A stretch of DNA of 64,000 bases, from positions 280,489-344,488 of the forward strand of contig NZ_CANLNH010000004.1 of the NCBI RefSeq assembly GCF_947492535.1. The letters are read 5' to 3'. Positions 51,803 through 61,341 of this stretch are shown here, piece by piece. The position numbers and the translations under genes were made by a program. Position 1 is the first letter of the stretch. Each line of letters begins with the position of its first letter. The notes beneath the pieces are model-generated. The model did not search any database and was not told where the DNA came from. It saw only the letters and a program-made list of their open reading frames with translations. The stretch is from an uncultured Dokdonia sp. GTDB lineage: Bacteria; Bacteroidota; Bacteroidia; Flavobacteriales; Flavobacteriaceae.

Positions 51803-51852
51803 GTCTTATGGTTTTAAAGTTTCTTTATACGCTTCTGATTACCGGCAGGCAG

Positions 51853-51865
51853 GTTCGCGAAAGCA
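51853..51865. repeat. GGTTCGCGAAAGC palindromic repeat next to CCGGCAGGCAGG
   Basis: Compound repeat: ACCGGCAGGCAGG runs into TTCGCGAAAGCA, immediately downstream of the GAPDH stop (minus strand). Confidence 0.6.
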
Positions 51866-51882
51866 TATACAGAAACATCATA

Positions 51883-52872
51883 TTATATTTCTAAAATCTG
51901 ACGTATCATTTGGTTGGTGAATCCCCACTCATTATCATACCACGTCATTACTTTTAATAAGTCACCATCTACCACACGCGTCATACTTAAATCTACGGTA
52001 GAAGCATACGGACTTTTTACAATATCTGAAGAAACAATAGGCTCATGTGTAGTCGCTAATACATTTGTATAACGAGCTGTTTTTGCTTCTTCTTCAAGGA
52101 TTGCATTTACTTCCTCTACCGTCACTGGTTTTTCTGTGACAAATGTCATATCAGAAATAGACCCTACAGGAATCGGAACGCGTAAGGCTACACCGTCAAA
52201 TCTCCCTTTATACTGCGGTAATGCTTTAGTTGTTGCAATAGCGGCTCCAGTTGAGGTAGGAACAATATTTGCTGCACCTGCACGCCCCATGCGATAGTTC
52301 TTTTTAGAAACAGAATCCACCATATTTTGAGAAGCGGTATAGGCGTGTACCGTTGTCATAATTGCTTTTTTGATTCCAATACGTCTTCCTAAGACTTCTA
52401 CAACAGGACTTATATTATTGGTAGTACAACTTGCACACGAAAAGATAGATGTTTTCCCTTCTTCAGAATTTACACCGTGCACGACGGTAGGTGTATCCTC
52501 ACTTTTGGTTGGTGCCGAAATAACGACTGTTTTTGCACCTGCAGTGATATGTTTTGCAGCGTCTTCACTATTAGTAAAAAACCCTGTGCTTTCTATGACA
52601 ATCTCAATGTTATATTCTTTCCAAGGAAGTTCTTCAGGATTACGATTAGAATAATACTTGATCTTTTTTCCATCTATAATCAGGTGATTATCATCGTGGG
52701 TAACTTCTTTTTCATAAATACCGTATACAGAGTCGTATTTAAGTAAGTACGCAATATTGTCTACAGGTACAAGATCATTTACAGCCACTACATCCAGTTC
52801 TGGTGTGTCTAAAATTACTTTGAGAGCAGCACGTCCTATACGTCCCATTCCGTTGATTGCTATTCTTTTCAT
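51883..52872 (-). CDS. gap: Glyceraldehyde-3-phosphate dehydrogenase
   Basis: The 329-residue enzyme has the Rossmann start RIAINGMGRIGRAALKVI, catalytic C149 in SCASCTTNNISPV and the catalytic His-containing TTVHAYTASQ. Length and layout are of the usual type I glycolytic GAPDH; the D33 of VNDLV fits NAD use. The gene is not next to other glycolytic genes. It is followed on the same strand, upstream, by the DUF1348 gene with 32 bp between, so it might be transcribed with that pair. Confidence 0.95.
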   Translation of the reverse strand: MKRIAINGMGRIGRAALKVILDTPELDVVAVNDLVPVDNIAYLLKYDSVYGIYEKEVTHDDNHLIIDGKKIKYYSNRNPEELPWKEYNIEIVIESTGFFTNSEDAAKHITAGAKTVVISAPTKSEDTPTVVHGVNSEEGKTSIFSCASCTTNNISPVVEVLGRRIGIKKAIMTTVHAYTASQNMVDSVSKKNYRMGRAGAANIVPTSTGAAIATTKALPQYKGRFDGVALRVPIPVGSISDMTFVTEKPVTVEEVNAILEEEAKTARYTNVLATTHEPIVSSDIVKSPYASTVDLSMTRVVDGDLLKVMTWYDNEWGFTNQMIRQILEI

Positions 52873-52904
52873 TTGTTTATGATTTTAATTGGGTTGAGTT
52901 GGAT

Positions 52905-53315
52905 TTATAATTTTCGGTCTGCTTCTTTAATGGCGACATCATTAATACTTGCATAGCGTTTTTTCATTAAGCCATTTTGATCAAACTCCCAGTTTTCATT
53001 TCCGTAGGCTCTATACCATTGTCCTTCTGGCGTATGGTATTCATATTCAAAACGAACTGCAATACGGTTGTCACTGTGTGCCCAGTATTCTTTTTTGAGT
53101 TTATAATCTAGTTCCTGATCCCATTTTCCTGATAGGAATTGACGTATTTCTTCGCGTCCATTTATAAATTGAGATCGATTGCGCCATTCGCTACCTATAG
53201 AATATGCCATAGCTACTTTTTCTGGATTTTGGCTATTCCAAGCATCTTCTGCAAGTTGTATTTTTTGTTTTGCAGTTTCTAATGTAAATGGGGGTAAAGG
53301 ATGTTTCTGTTCCAT
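52905..53315 (-). CDS. DUF1348 (NTF2-fold) protein
   Basis: The 136-residue protein has the DUF1348 signature: [100 protein letters not shown] small NTF2-like fold of unknown function. It sits 5 bp downstream of the TetR gene and is probably in the same transcript. Confidence 0.9.
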   Translation of the reverse strand: MEQKHPLPPFTLETAKQKIQLAEDAWNSQNPEKVAMAYSIGSEWRNRSQFINGREEIRQFLSGKWDQELDYKLKKEYWAHSDNRIAVRFEYEYHTPEGQWYRAYGNENWEFDQNGLMKKRYASINDVAIKEADRKL

Positions 53316-53320
53316 GCTAT

Positions 53321-53887
53321 TTATAGGGTTGGGTAATACAAATATTTTATAGTGTGTAGTGTATTCTTGAAAATAGTCGTGTCATTAAGGCCTTTTGTAA
53401 TGATTAAAGAACCTTGAATATTAATTAATGTTTGCAACGCTTTTTGATGAGCTACTTCAGATGTAAACCCTATTTCTTGAGCAAAAGTCTTAAAAGCCTG
53501 TACCCAATTATTCATATCTATCTGAATAAGGCTGTCCAATGTTGGAACACCTGTGTCCATAGAAAGTGCTCTAAAAAGACACGTTTTTGTTCCTTGCGCG
53601 TACAAAGCATCAATATTATCTATTACTTTTTCTAAGCGTTGTCGGGCAGGAACTGTTTGATCTGCTAATGTTTCTTCTATATGTGTTTTACCCCATGTAG
53701 TGGTATGTTCAAGTACTGCGGTAACAATCTCTTCTTTTCCACCAGGAAATCTATGATATAAGCTTGCTTTTTTTAGTCCTGCAGATGCTGCAAGGTCATT
53801 AAGACTAGAGCCTTCGTATCCTTTGGATCTGAAAACGTCTATAAGCCTTGCTAATAGTGCTGTGTCATCAATTTTTTGAGGTCTCAT
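53321..53887 (-). CDS. TetR/AcrR family regulator
   Basis: The 188-residue repressor has a TetR HTH ([44 protein letters not shown]) and a helical sensor domain with [13 protein letters not shown]. Its start is 16 bp from a partial site ACTAACGTTCGGT (53898-53910) sharing nine bases with the perfect operator before the alpha/beta hydrolase gene at 47.85 kb; it may therefore control that gene as well as itself and DUF1348. The inducer is unknown. Confidence 0.9.
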   Translation of the reverse strand: MRPQKIDDTALLARLIDVFRSKGYEGSSLNDLAASAGLKKASLYHRFPGGKEEIVTAVLEHTTTWGKTHIEETLADQTVPARQRLEKVIDNIDALYAQGTKTCLFRALSMDTGVPTLDSLIQIDMNNWVQAFKTFAQEIGFTSEVAHQKALQTLINIQGSLIITKGLNDTTIFKNTLHTIKYLYYPTL

Positions 53888-53897
53888 AATAATGTTA

Positions 53898-53911
53898 ACT
53901 AACGTTCGGTA
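53898..53911. promoter_or_regulatory. Half-operator of the TetR gene
   Basis: ACTAACGTTCGGTA shares CGTTCGGTA with the perfect site at 47852-47873. The left arm is imperfect (ACTA for ACCG). Confidence 0.55.
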
Positions 53912-54228
53912 TAATAGTCTTAAAAATAAGAATTCCTTACATAGTGAATGTTATCTATACAATGTATTATGAATTAATAAATTAGCTAAGAAATGAGGTT
54001 GGATGTATACGCTTTCACGAAAGTGAAGTTTATATTGAGCTTGATGAGTACGAAAGCGGGTATGATTATTTAAATCACATACCTTTTCTAAAGAAGTGCA
54101 AAAAATATCTTTGCCTATGATGTCGTAATTTTAGTGAAAGAAATAAACCCCCTTACACCGTATTAAATTATGGCATTTTAATTGTTGCAACGATGTGAGG
54201 AACAATGCCTTTATATATGAATACCTAC
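53912..54228. other. Spacer with a variant palindrome
   Basis: It holds CGCTTTCACGAAAGTG (54010-54025), two changes from the consensus, and a stretch resembling repeats around 54026-54060 (GTTTATATTGAGCTTGATGA). No gene is seen. Confidence 0.6.
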
Positions 54229-55050
54229 ATGACTAAAATTGTTACACTACTTTTACTTCTGTTTTTCTGTACGTATAACTACGCACAAAATAATGAAGTG
54301 AAATTAGAATACATTCAAGAAAATGATTCTATTTTCTTTCAAGTCAAGAGTGCTGCTATCATTCCTATAGATGTAGTGAGCAAACAAGTAGATACACTGT
54401 TTCCTAAAGTCGTCTATAAAGAATTAGTTACTGTGCAACCCAATGATAGCGTCCGCGGATTTATTAAAGTACATATAGATGATTTTGAAAACTTAAAACA
54501 AGCCCGAAAAGAACGAAAGATTTATACTGTCGAAGCTCATTATGGAGATCGTAGAAATGCAAAACATGATAGCACCTATTTTTACACATTGCCCTTTCAA
54601 AGAGGAAGAAAAGTAGAAATAGAACAAACCTTTTTTGGAAAGTCATCACACAAAAGTATCGCCTCTCGATATGCTATTGATTTTGGGATGCGTACAGGAG
54701 ATAGAGTATATGCCGCTAGAGAAGGTATTGTCGTCTATGCGATAGATCGTTTTACAGAAGGAGGAAAGCGCAAAGAACTTACCCACAAAGCCAATAAAAT
54801 TGTTATTGCTCACTCGGATGGGACCTTAGCATCCTACGCGCATTTAATGCATAAAGGTACACTTGTCAGAAAAGGAGATCACGTCACTAAAGGACAACAT
54901 ATAGGCTATTCTGGAAATACAGGCTATAGCGGCGGACCCCATTTGCATTTTGTCGTTCGCGAGCCTGGAGATATTGCCGTACCTATCTATTTTGAAGACT
55001 ATGAAGGACAGGTGTTAAAACGTGGGAAGAGGTATAAACGGAAGCATTGA
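54229..55050 (+). CDS. Secreted M23 family (LytM-type) peptidase
   Basis: The start is set at ATG 54229, which opens the signal peptide (MTKIVTLLLLLFFCTYNYAQ); an ATG 24 bp upstream would add eight residues. The mature 250 residues have a beta-rich N-terminal half and an M23 domain: YAIDFGMRTGDRVYAAREGIVV with the metal Asp, AHSDGTLASYAHL and the HLHF (GPHLHFVV) site. The usual first His (HxxxD) is replaced by Arg at that position; a His nine residues earlier (SSHKSIAS) may supply the ligand, as in the sub-group with YAiDF. It probably cuts peptidoglycan cross-links. Confidence 0.85.
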   Translation: MTKIVTLLLLLFFCTYNYAQNNEVKLEYIQENDSIFFQVKSAAIIPIDVVSKQVDTLFPKVVYKELVTVQPNDSVRGFIKVHIDDFENLKQARKERKIYTVEAHYGDRRNAKHDSTYFYTLPFQRGRKVEIEQTFFGKSSHKSIASRYAIDFGMRTGDRVYAAREGIVVYAIDRFTEGGKRKELTHKANKIVIAHSDGTLASYAHLMHKGTLVRKGDHVTKGQHIGYSGNTGYSGGPHLHFVVREPGDIAVPIYFEDYEGQVLKRGKRYKRKH

Positions 55051-55308
55051 ATTCCTTTACTTCCCCTCATTGCTAAAAACGAGTTCAGCACAGGCTCTAG
55101 CTTTCTCCCCGAGGGAGAAGGAACTCTTGTGTGGTGAAAATTTATATACTATAAAAATAGAGTAGTACTCTAAAATAGAGTGTTACTCTATTTTTTCTTC
55201 ACACCTCCCTAGCCCTCCTTTCTAGGAGGGAAGACTCATATATTTATAACTAAAAATAAGAGTATGAGTTTCCCCTCTAGGAAGAGGGGAGTAAGGGGTG
55301 TGTCTTTT

Positions 55309-55323
55309 CGCTTTCGCGAAAAG
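55309..55323. repeat. Palindrome variant CGCTTTCGCGAAAAG
   Basis: Intergenic copy in the repeat-rich spacer; the right arm is degenerate. Confidence 0.65.
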
Positions 55324-55378
55324 AAATATAGGTTGTAGTCAACATTTTATACGTAATGCAAGATGATTGAGTGATTTT

Positions 55379-55393
55379 CGCTTTTCGCGAAAA
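55379..55393. repeat. Palindrome variant CGCTTTTCGCGAAAA
   Basis: Preceded by GATGATTGAGTGATTTT, the same stretch that precedes the copy at 12622-12636. Confidence 0.7.
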
Positions 55394-55499
55394 TTGTATC
55401 AAAATCACCGACTACAAACTATCAACTAAGCCCTTCGACAAGCTCAAAGTGACATATAGTTCATCTAAGAGCTAAGTTCTAAAAGCTAACGTCTACAAG

Positions 55500-56390
55500 C
55501 TAATAGCTATCCAATAACTCATCAATCTCATTATTAGTCACTACAGGATTAGCGCCTGCTTTACCAGCGACAAGGCTTCCGATAGCAGCAGCGACTTCAA
55601 GGGAATCTTCTGGAGTTTGTTCTGATACTAATCCGTAGATGAGTGCAGCGAGGAAGGAATCACCCGCGCCTACGGTGTCTACTACTTTGGTGGGAAAACC
55701 TACCTGAGTATAGATCGTTTTGTTATGATACAACATCGCACCATCGGGGCCTAGCGTGACACAAATCGTGTCGGTATTTGTTGCTTTGGCAACAGCCTTT
55801 AACTCCTCTTCTAAAGTTTCTTTTTCTAGGTCAAGTAGCGTAACGATAAGTTCTAACTCCTCATCATTGAGTTTGATACAATTGGCAATTTCCATGAGCG
55901 GTAACACCACATCCAAATCATAATGCGGATCTCTTAAGTTGAGATCAAATACCGTATAGGTTGCTTCGGTCACTAAGGCCTCAAATTGTGCTTGATTATA
56001 GGTGTCGCGTAAGGCTAAACTTCCAAATACAAAAACATCGGCTTTTTTGACTTCTTCAATAGCTTCAGGAGTCGCCGCTATATAATCCCAAGCAGCATCT
56101 TTCTGTATATCATAACGAGCACTTCCCGTGCTGTCTAATGTCACAGTCACCTGCCCCGTAGGACGTTTTGACTGTTGGATATATGTGGCAGGAAAGTTTT
56201 TTTCTTTTAAGGTTTTCAGTGTTGTTTTTCCAAGCGCATCTTTTCCAAGCGTACTTATAATGGAGGTATTGGCACCAAACGAATGTAGTCGTAAGGCTAC
56301 ATTGAGAGGCGCACCTCCTAATTTTTTGCCATCAGGAAATACATCCCAAAGGATTTCGCCATAACAAACAATATGCGGTGTTTTACTCAT
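55500..56390 (-). CDS. PfkB-family carbohydrate kinase (fructokinase-like)
   Basis: Cytoplasmic sugar kinase of 296 residues: HIVCYGEILWDVFPDGKKLGGAPLNVALRLHSFG at the N-terminus, IKLNDEELELI in the middle, and the catalytic DTVGAGDSFLAAL (Asp base in GAGD). The sugar-binding start (GEILWDVFP, GGAPLNVA) is close to fructokinases. Fits the GH32 enzyme and porter in the same unit: fructose from fructans or sucrose would be phosphorylated here. Its start overlaps the end of the MFS gene by 8 bp, so the two are cotranscribed. Confidence 0.92.
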   Translation of the reverse strand: MSKTPHIVCYGEILWDVFPDGKKLGGAPLNVALRLHSFGANTSIISTLGKDALGKTTLKTLKEKNFPATYIQQSKRPTGQVTVTLDSTGSARYDIQKDAAWDYIAATPEAIEEVKKADVFVFGSLALRDTYNQAQFEALVTEATYTVFDLNLRDPHYDLDVVLPLMEIANCIKLNDEELELIVTLLDLEKETLEEELKAVAKATNTDTICVTLGPDGAMLYHNKTIYTQVGFPTKVVDTVGAGDSFLAALIYGLVSEQTPEDSLEVAAAIGSLVAGKAGANPVVTNNEIDELLDSY

Positions 56391-57729
56391 CTTCAGGAAT
56401 TAATTTTTTCTCAAGGGCTTCTAAAGAAACTCCTTTGGTTTCTGGCATTTTAAAAATCGCCCATAACAATTGTAATACCATCATTGCTGCAAAGAAATAG
56501 TAAATATACCAAACAGCATCTTTAAGAATACCTTCTTTACCATCTAAGAAGAAAGGTGTGATTAAGGTAATAATAGCGGCAAATACCCAGTGTGTTCCTG
56601 TTCCCCATGATTGTCCATAGGCACGTACACGATTCGGGAAAATCTCAGAGATAAATACCCAGATCACTGCACCTTGTCCAATAGCATGAGAGGCTACAAA
56701 TAAACAAATAAATGTCAGTGTAAGTGTAGAGCTTAGTTCTTGTTGGAAACAAATACCGACCATTACCAAACTAAAAATATACCCTATCGATCCTATAATG
56801 ATAAGTTGTCTACGTCCTAGTTTATCTAATAATCGTACCCCTATGATGGTAAACACTAAGTTTACAATCCCAATAGCAATGGAGTTAAATAGGGACTCAG
56901 AACCACCAAGTCCGGCTTGTTCTAATATTTCTGGTGCATAGTATAATACAAAGTTGATTCCCGATAATTGATTAAAAAAAGCAATTAAAAACCCTAACCA
57001 TAATACACGGTTGTATTTCTTTTGGAATAAGGTATTGCTTCCTTTTTGGTTGTCAAAATCTGCTTTGATTTCTTTCAATTGAGTTTCTGCAGCTGTTGGC
57101 GTATATATTTTATTTAGTACTTCTAATGCACCTGCATCATCTTTCTTCTGTAAAGCAAGCCATCTTGGACTATTCGGTACTTTTAATACCATAAGCGTAT
57201 ATAGTAAAGCAGGAATGGCTTCTATACCAAGCATCCATCGCCAGTCATTAGCGCCATCAAATCCTTTTAGTAAATAGTTAGATACAAACGCGATGAGAAT
57301 ACCAAATACTAAACAAAATTGGTATAAACCTCCTAATTTTCCTCTGTTGGAACTTGTGGTGATTTCTGAAATATAAATAGGTGCTGCTACCGATGAAATA
57401 CCGACACCTACACCTCCTATAAAACGGAAGAAAGAAAATGAATACGGATCTGGTGCAAGCGCACTTCCTACTGCAGAAGCAAAGAAAAGTACCCCTATCC
57501 AGAACAAAGTCTTTTTACGTCCTAATCTTTTTGTAGGAATCCCACCCATTAAAGACCCTAATACAGTTCCCCATAAGGCCATACTCATGATAAATGTCCC
57601 ATGAAATAGCGGAGAGAGTTCCCAAATATCTTTGATAGGTTGGTTAGCACCACTAATAACTACGGTATCAAATCCAAAGAGAAAGCCAGCTAAGGCAACG
57701 GTGATACTCCATTTTGTAATTTCTTTCAT
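56383..57729 (-). CDS. Sugar porter family MFS transporter
   Basis: The 448-residue, 12-helix protein has the sugar porter signatures: LFGFDTVVISGANQPI, GGIPTKRLGRKKTLF (RXGRR-type loop), FIGGVGVGISSVAAPIYISEITTSSNRGKLGGLYQ, PNSPRWLALQKK, and PETKGVSLEALEKK at the end. Likely imports the sugar released by the GH32 lipoprotein (fructose, or glucose and fructose). It lies between the GH32 and kinase genes on the minus strand. Confidence 0.93.
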   Translation of the reverse strand: MKEITKWSITVALAGFLFGFDTVVISGANQPIKDIWELSPLFHGTFIMSMALWGTVLGSLMGGIPTKRLGRKKTLFWIGVLFFASAVGSALAPDPYSFSFFRFIGGVGVGISSVAAPIYISEITTSSNRGKLGGLYQFCLVFGILIAFVSNYLLKGFDGANDWRWMLGIEAIPALLYTLMVLKVPNSPRWLALQKKDDAGALEVLNKIYTPTAAETQLKEIKADFDNQKGSNTLFQKKYNRVLWLGFLIAFFNQLSGINFVLYYAPEILEQAGLGGSESLFNSIAIGIVNLVFTIIGVRLLDKLGRRQLIIIGSIGYIFSLVMVGICFQQELSSTLTLTFICLFVASHAIGQGAVIWVFISEIFPNRVRAYGQSWGTGTHWVFAAIITLITPFFLDGKEGILKDAVWYIYYFFAAMMVLQLLWAIFKMPETKGVSLEALEKKLIPEDE

Positions 57730-57787
57730 ATGTTCTTCATGCCCACGAAGGTGGGTATCTAGTTTTAGGGTTAGTATTATCTAATTA

Positions 57788-59338
57788 TTATTCCCAAATA
57801 CGTTTCATTTTTGAGACGCGTACCTGTGTCATTTTATGATCTTTACTTGTAAATGTCATCGCCGTATACGGCTGTGTTGGAAATAGCTGTTCTGTCATTA
57901 CGGTGGCTCCTTGATCTACTAAAAATTCAAGAGAAGAAGCGTCCATAAAAATACTGAATACTGTGTTACCATTTCCATCATTTAGGGCAGGTGCTACATG
58001 TACTTTTTCTGCAAACTTAGGTTCAAAATTAGTTTTTCCAGATTTTCTACGATCTACGTAAAAGGAATGATCTGCTTTATGATATCCTAAGAATAACTGA
58101 TCATTAGCGATATTTGAAAACTTCACTTCAAAATCCTTCAGGTCGCCTTCGATTTCAAAATCAATACGCATTTCATTAAAATTTTCAGAAGTAAGAGAAT
58201 AGTTATTTGTAATACTGTCGTAGGTATGCGAACTATAGGTGTATTCTTCTATTGCAGGTACTGGGTAACTCTTTAGATAGTAAGCATCGTTTTTATGCAG
58301 GGTAAGCTTTCGCGAAAGCGTCATTGCACTCCTCCAATTTTTAGTAGGGGTTTTTTGTGCATAGTTCCAGTTGCTCATCCACCCTATAAAAGTTCGGTCA
58401 TTGTCTGGTAAACCGTTATAGGTAACACCAGCATAGTTATCAGAACCATAATCTAGCCATTTGATATCTTTTTGAGTGGTAGTAAAAGATGTACCATCAA
58501 AATCACCTATAAAATACTGCGTACCTGAACCGCCATTGGGAGCGCCAGGATTCATGCTTATGAGTAAGACCCATTTTGTTTCATCACTTCCCGCAACGGT
58601 AAGCGGAAATAAATCTGGGCATTCCCAAACCCCGCCATGAGCGCCTTTCTCTTTTCCGAAATCACTGAGATAAGTCCATGATTTTAGATCAGGACTGCTA
58701 TAAAATTTTGCATGATCACCAGCAACAAGCGTAAGAATCCATTTTTGAGAGGCTTTGTGCCACATGACTTTAGGGTCTCTAAAATCACGAATACTTGTTG
58801 GGTTGCCAATCACAGGATTGCCTTCGTATTTGGTCCACGTAGTACCCTCGTCTAAGCTGTAAGCAATACTTTGATATTGAAAATCATTGCGTCCTTCTTT
58901 TTCTCCTTTGGGTTCGTGATGTGTGAAAATAGCCACCATCGGCGGATTGTCTTTGGTGCCTAATCCAGACGTGTTGTCAAGATCCATGACCGCACTTCCA
59001 GAAAATATATAGCCTAATTCGTCCGGATATAAGGCAATAGGTTGGTGTTCCCAAGAAACTAAATCTTTACTTGTCGCATGTCCCCAGTGCATCGGGCCCC
59101 AAACAATATCTTCAGGGTAATATTGATAAAATAAATGGTAGGTATCTTTATAAAATAGCAATCCGTTAGGATCGTTCATCCACTTTTCTGGTGGTGTGAA
59201 GTGGTATTGAGGTCGGTAGCTTTCGCGAAAGCGGACTACGTCCTTTTTTTCTGTAGACTCTTCTTTTACATCTGAAGTGGCTTCTTTTTTACAACCTGTC
59301 AAAACTAAAAAAAGAAACAAAAATGGAAGAATTCGCAT
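57788..59338 (-). CDS. GH32 fructan/sucrose hydrolase lipoprotein
   Basis: The start is set at ATG 59338, giving a lipoprotein leader MRILPFLFLFLVLTGC (Cys16). Family GH32: nucleophile D56 in WMNDPNG, transition-state stabiliser RDP in FRDPKVMWH, acid/base Glu in WECPDLFP, then a beta-sandwich C-terminal domain. It probably cleaves beta-fructosides (levan, inulin or sucrose) at the cell surface or in the periplasm. Two palindrome copies lie inside: 59219-59233 (read VRFRESYRPQ, just before the catalytic domain) and 58306-58320 (read MTLSRKLTL). First gene of the minus-strand sugar unit. Confidence 0.92.
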   Translation of the reverse strand: MRILPFLFLFLVLTGCKKEATSDVKEESTEKKDVVRFRESYRPQYHFTPPEKWMNDPNGLLFYKDTYHLFYQYYPEDIVWGPMHWGHATSKDLVSWEHQPIALYPDELGYIFSGSAVMDLDNTSGLGTKDNPPMVAIFTHHEPKGEKEGRNDFQYQSIAYSLDEGTTWTKYEGNPVIGNPTSIRDFRDPKVMWHKASQKWILTLVAGDHAKFYSSPDLKSWTYLSDFGKEKGAHGGVWECPDLFPLTVAGSDETKWVLLISMNPGAPNGGSGTQYFIGDFDGTSFTTTQKDIKWLDYGSDNYAGVTYNGLPDNDRTFIGWMSNWNYAQKTPTKNWRSAMTLSRKLTLHKNDAYYLKSYPVPAIEEYTYSSHTYDSITNNYSLTSENFNEMRIDFEIEGDLKDFEVKFSNIANDQLFLGYHKADHSFYVDRRKSGKTNFEPKFAEKVHVAPALNDGNGNTVFSIFMDASSLEFLVDQGATVMTEQLFPTQPYTAMTFTSKDHKMTQVRVSKMKRIWE

Positions 59339-59449
59339 AGTTTTAAGTTTGCTTAAATATACTAATACCATTTAAACTTTAAAATAATCCAACTTCTACA
59401 AGTGCCATTTTAAAATTTACATGGTATAACAAAATTAGTTATTAAGAAT

Positions 59450-59463
59450 ACAACGTTTTCGTA
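59450..59463. promoter_or_regulatory. Candidate LacI-type operator between GH32 and lacI-type genes
   Basis: ACAACGTTTTCGT (reverse strand CGAAAACGTTGT) resembles AAACGTT operators. It lies between the divergent starts, 65 bp before the regulator gene. Confidence 0.35.
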
Positions 59464-59527
59464 GGAAAAAGGATTTGCCTAAATTGTAAGTCAATAGCGA
59501 ACCCCTTATTTTTACATGATATAGCAT

Positions 59528-60571
59528 ATGAAACGTAAACTCACCCTTAAACTAATTGCCAAAGAACTTGATGTGTCTATCTCGACAGTATCAAAAGCAT
59601 TGCGTGATAGCGCCGAAATAAGCGAAGATACACGCCAAAAGATTAAGGCATTTGCCAAGCTGTATAATTACAAGCCTAATAATATAGCATTAAGTCTTAA
59701 AAACCGTAAAACACGAACTATTGGAATTATCATTCCTCAAATTGTGCATCACTTTTTTACAACAGTAATACGAGGGATTGAACAAATGGCAAGAGAGCAT
59801 AATTACAATGTGATCATTACGCTTTCTAATAATGATTTTGACAAAGAGGTTTTAAATATGGAATTGCTGGCAAATGGAAGTACGGATGGTTTTATTGTAT
59901 CTCTGGCAAAAGAAACCTTACACAAAGATGATTTTAGACATCTTACTGAAGCCATAGATCAAGGAATGCCTGTAGTGATGTTTGATCGTATTGTAGATGA
60001 AATCCCATGTGACAAAGTACTCATAGATGATCGCGAAGGTGCAAAAATGGGCGTAAGACACCTCTTAAAAACAGGATGTCGCAAAATAGCAATCATCACA
60101 ACCGAAGACTATGTGACTATCGGGAAATTACGCACCAAAGGATATATAGAAGCGCTAGAATCGTACGGTATTAAAGTAGAAAAAGAGCTTATTTTAAAAC
60201 TAGATAATATTGATCATTGTGAAGGTGAATGTTCAAAAAAGATTAAAAATTTCTTGAAAGGAAAAGATATTGATGGACTTTTTACCGTCAATGAATTGTT
60301 TGCAGTAACTGCAGCAAAACATTTACATGAGTTTGGTAAAAGTATGCCTAATGATGTATCTATTGTAAGTTTTAGTGATGGAGAGTTGTCCAAGCATTTT
60401 ATTCCTAGCCTGACTACGGTAAGTCAGCATGGAGAATTAATGGGGCGTAAAGCAGCTGAGCTATTAATAAACAAATTAGAACGTCCAGAAGATGAGGTCG
60501 AAGAATATACCACCGCGTATATTGATACCACACTTATAGAACGAGAGAGTACAAAAAAGATAAAAAAATAG
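59528..60571 (+). CDS. LacI family transcriptional regulator
   Basis: The 347-residue regulator has an N-terminal LacI HTH (LTLKLIAKELDVSISTVSKALRDSAEISEDTRQKIKAFA, with hinge helix YKPNNIALSLKN) and a periplasmic-binding-protein-like sensor (IGIIIPQIVHHFF...; GRKAAELLINKL). Divergent from the GH32 unit and followed by pgmB and GH65 on its own strand, so it probably controls both sides. The ligand is likely a sugar or sugar phosphate. It has a short UTR with no strong TAnnTTTG box. Confidence 0.92.
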   Translation: MKRKLTLKLIAKELDVSISTVSKALRDSAEISEDTRQKIKAFAKLYNYKPNNIALSLKNRKTRTIGIIIPQIVHHFFTTVIRGIEQMAREHNYNVIITLSNNDFDKEVLNMELLANGSTDGFIVSLAKETLHKDDFRHLTEAIDQGMPVVMFDRIVDEIPCDKVLIDDREGAKMGVRHLLKTGCRKIAIITTEDYVTIGKLRTKGYIEALESYGIKVEKELILKLDNIDHCEGECSKKIKNFLKGKDIDGLFTVNELFAVTAAKHLHEFGKSMPNDVSIVSFSDGELSKHFIPSLTTVSQHGELMGRKAAELLINKLERPEDEVEEYTTAYIDTTLIERESTKKIKK

Positions 60572-60639
60572 TCTCTACACTGATAAGAGTATGAGACGTG
60601 TTACTAAAATATGATTTGCGATGAGAGGGATAGGATTTC

Positions 60640-60672
60640 CACCCCTGTCTGCCGACAGGCAGGTTCGCGGAA
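60640..60672. repeat. CCTGTCTGCCGACAGGCAGG intergenic palindrome with TTCGCGGAAA tail
   Basis: A member of the CCTGCC family fused to a degenerate TTCGCG part, just upstream of pgmB. A minus-strand frame here is spurious. Confidence 0.55.
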
Positions 60673-60687
60673 ATGAGATACAACTTT

Positions 60688-61341
60688 ATGAAGAAAGCAT
60701 TTATATTTGATTTAGACGGTGTGATTGTAGACACTGCAAAATTTCATTACCTCGCCTGGCGAAACCTTGCTAAAGGAATTGATTTTGACTTTACAGAAGA
60801 ACAGAATGAACAATTTAAAGGCGTGAGCCGTGTACGATCTTTAGAGATCTTACTAGACATGGCAAACTATACGGCAACACAAGAACAAAAAGAGGTGTGG
60901 TTGGTACAAAAAAATGAGGAATATCTGAAGTATATTCAGAAAATGGATCAGAGCGAAATCTTACCTGATGTCCCTCGTGTGCTAGATTACTTAATTGAAA
61001 ATCAACAAGGCATTGCTTTAGGGAGTGCTAGTAAAAATGCACGTCCTATCTTGGAACGTGTTTCACTTATTGATAAATTTCAAGCCATTGTAGATGGTAA
61101 TGATGTGACTGCTGCCAAGCCCGATCCAGAGGTTTTTGTCAAAGGAGCACAAGCATTAGAAACAGAAGCACATGATTGTATCGTATTTGAAGATTCTATT
61201 GCAGGGATTCAAGCAGCTAATGCCGCAGGAATGACTAGTATCGGTATTGGTGATTCAGATGTATTACATGAAGCCACTCATGTCTTTAGAGATTTTACAG
61301 AATTATCTGATAGTTTCTTAAAGAAATTAATAGAATTATAA
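60688..61341 (+). CDS. pgmB: Beta-phosphoglucomutase
   Basis: The start is set at ATG 60688 (MKKAFIFDLDGVIVDTAKFHY); five residues precede it in the longer frame and overlap a repeat. HAD-superfamily mutase, 217 residues: DLDGVIVDTAKFHYLAW with nucleophile Asp and the acid/base Asp two residues later, the cap-domain GVSRVRSLEILL, GSASKNA and the phosphate-binding K in AKPDPEVF, then EDSIAGIQAANAAGM. Interconverts beta-glucose-1-phosphate and glucose-6-phosphate. It directly precedes the GH65 phosphorylase gene, whose product is beta-glucose-1-phosphate. Confidence 0.95.
   Translation: MKKAFIFDLDGVIVDTAKFHYLAWRNLAKGIDFDFTEEQNEQFKGVSRVRSLEILLDMANYTATQEQKEVWLVQKNEEYLKYIQKMDQSEILPDVPRVLDYLIENQQGIALGSASKNARPILERVSLIDKFQAIVDGNDVTAAKPDPEVFVKGAQALETEAHDCIVFEDSIAGIQAANAAGMTSIGIGDSDVLHEATHVFRDFTELSDSFLKKLIEL

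Larger units (their letters stand above)
55051..55499. other. Non-coding, repeat-filled region
   Basis: It holds tandem TACTCTAAAATAGAGTGTTAC motifs (55160-55190), a CCTCCTTTCTAGGAGGG block (55215-55231), an inverted match of the CCCCTCT...AGAGGGG block (55271-55290) found at 12817-12835, two TCGCTTTTCGCGAAAA-type palindromes (55309-55323 and 55379-55393), and CCCTTCGACAAGCTCAAAG (55431-55449). No gene is seen. Confidence 0.7.
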
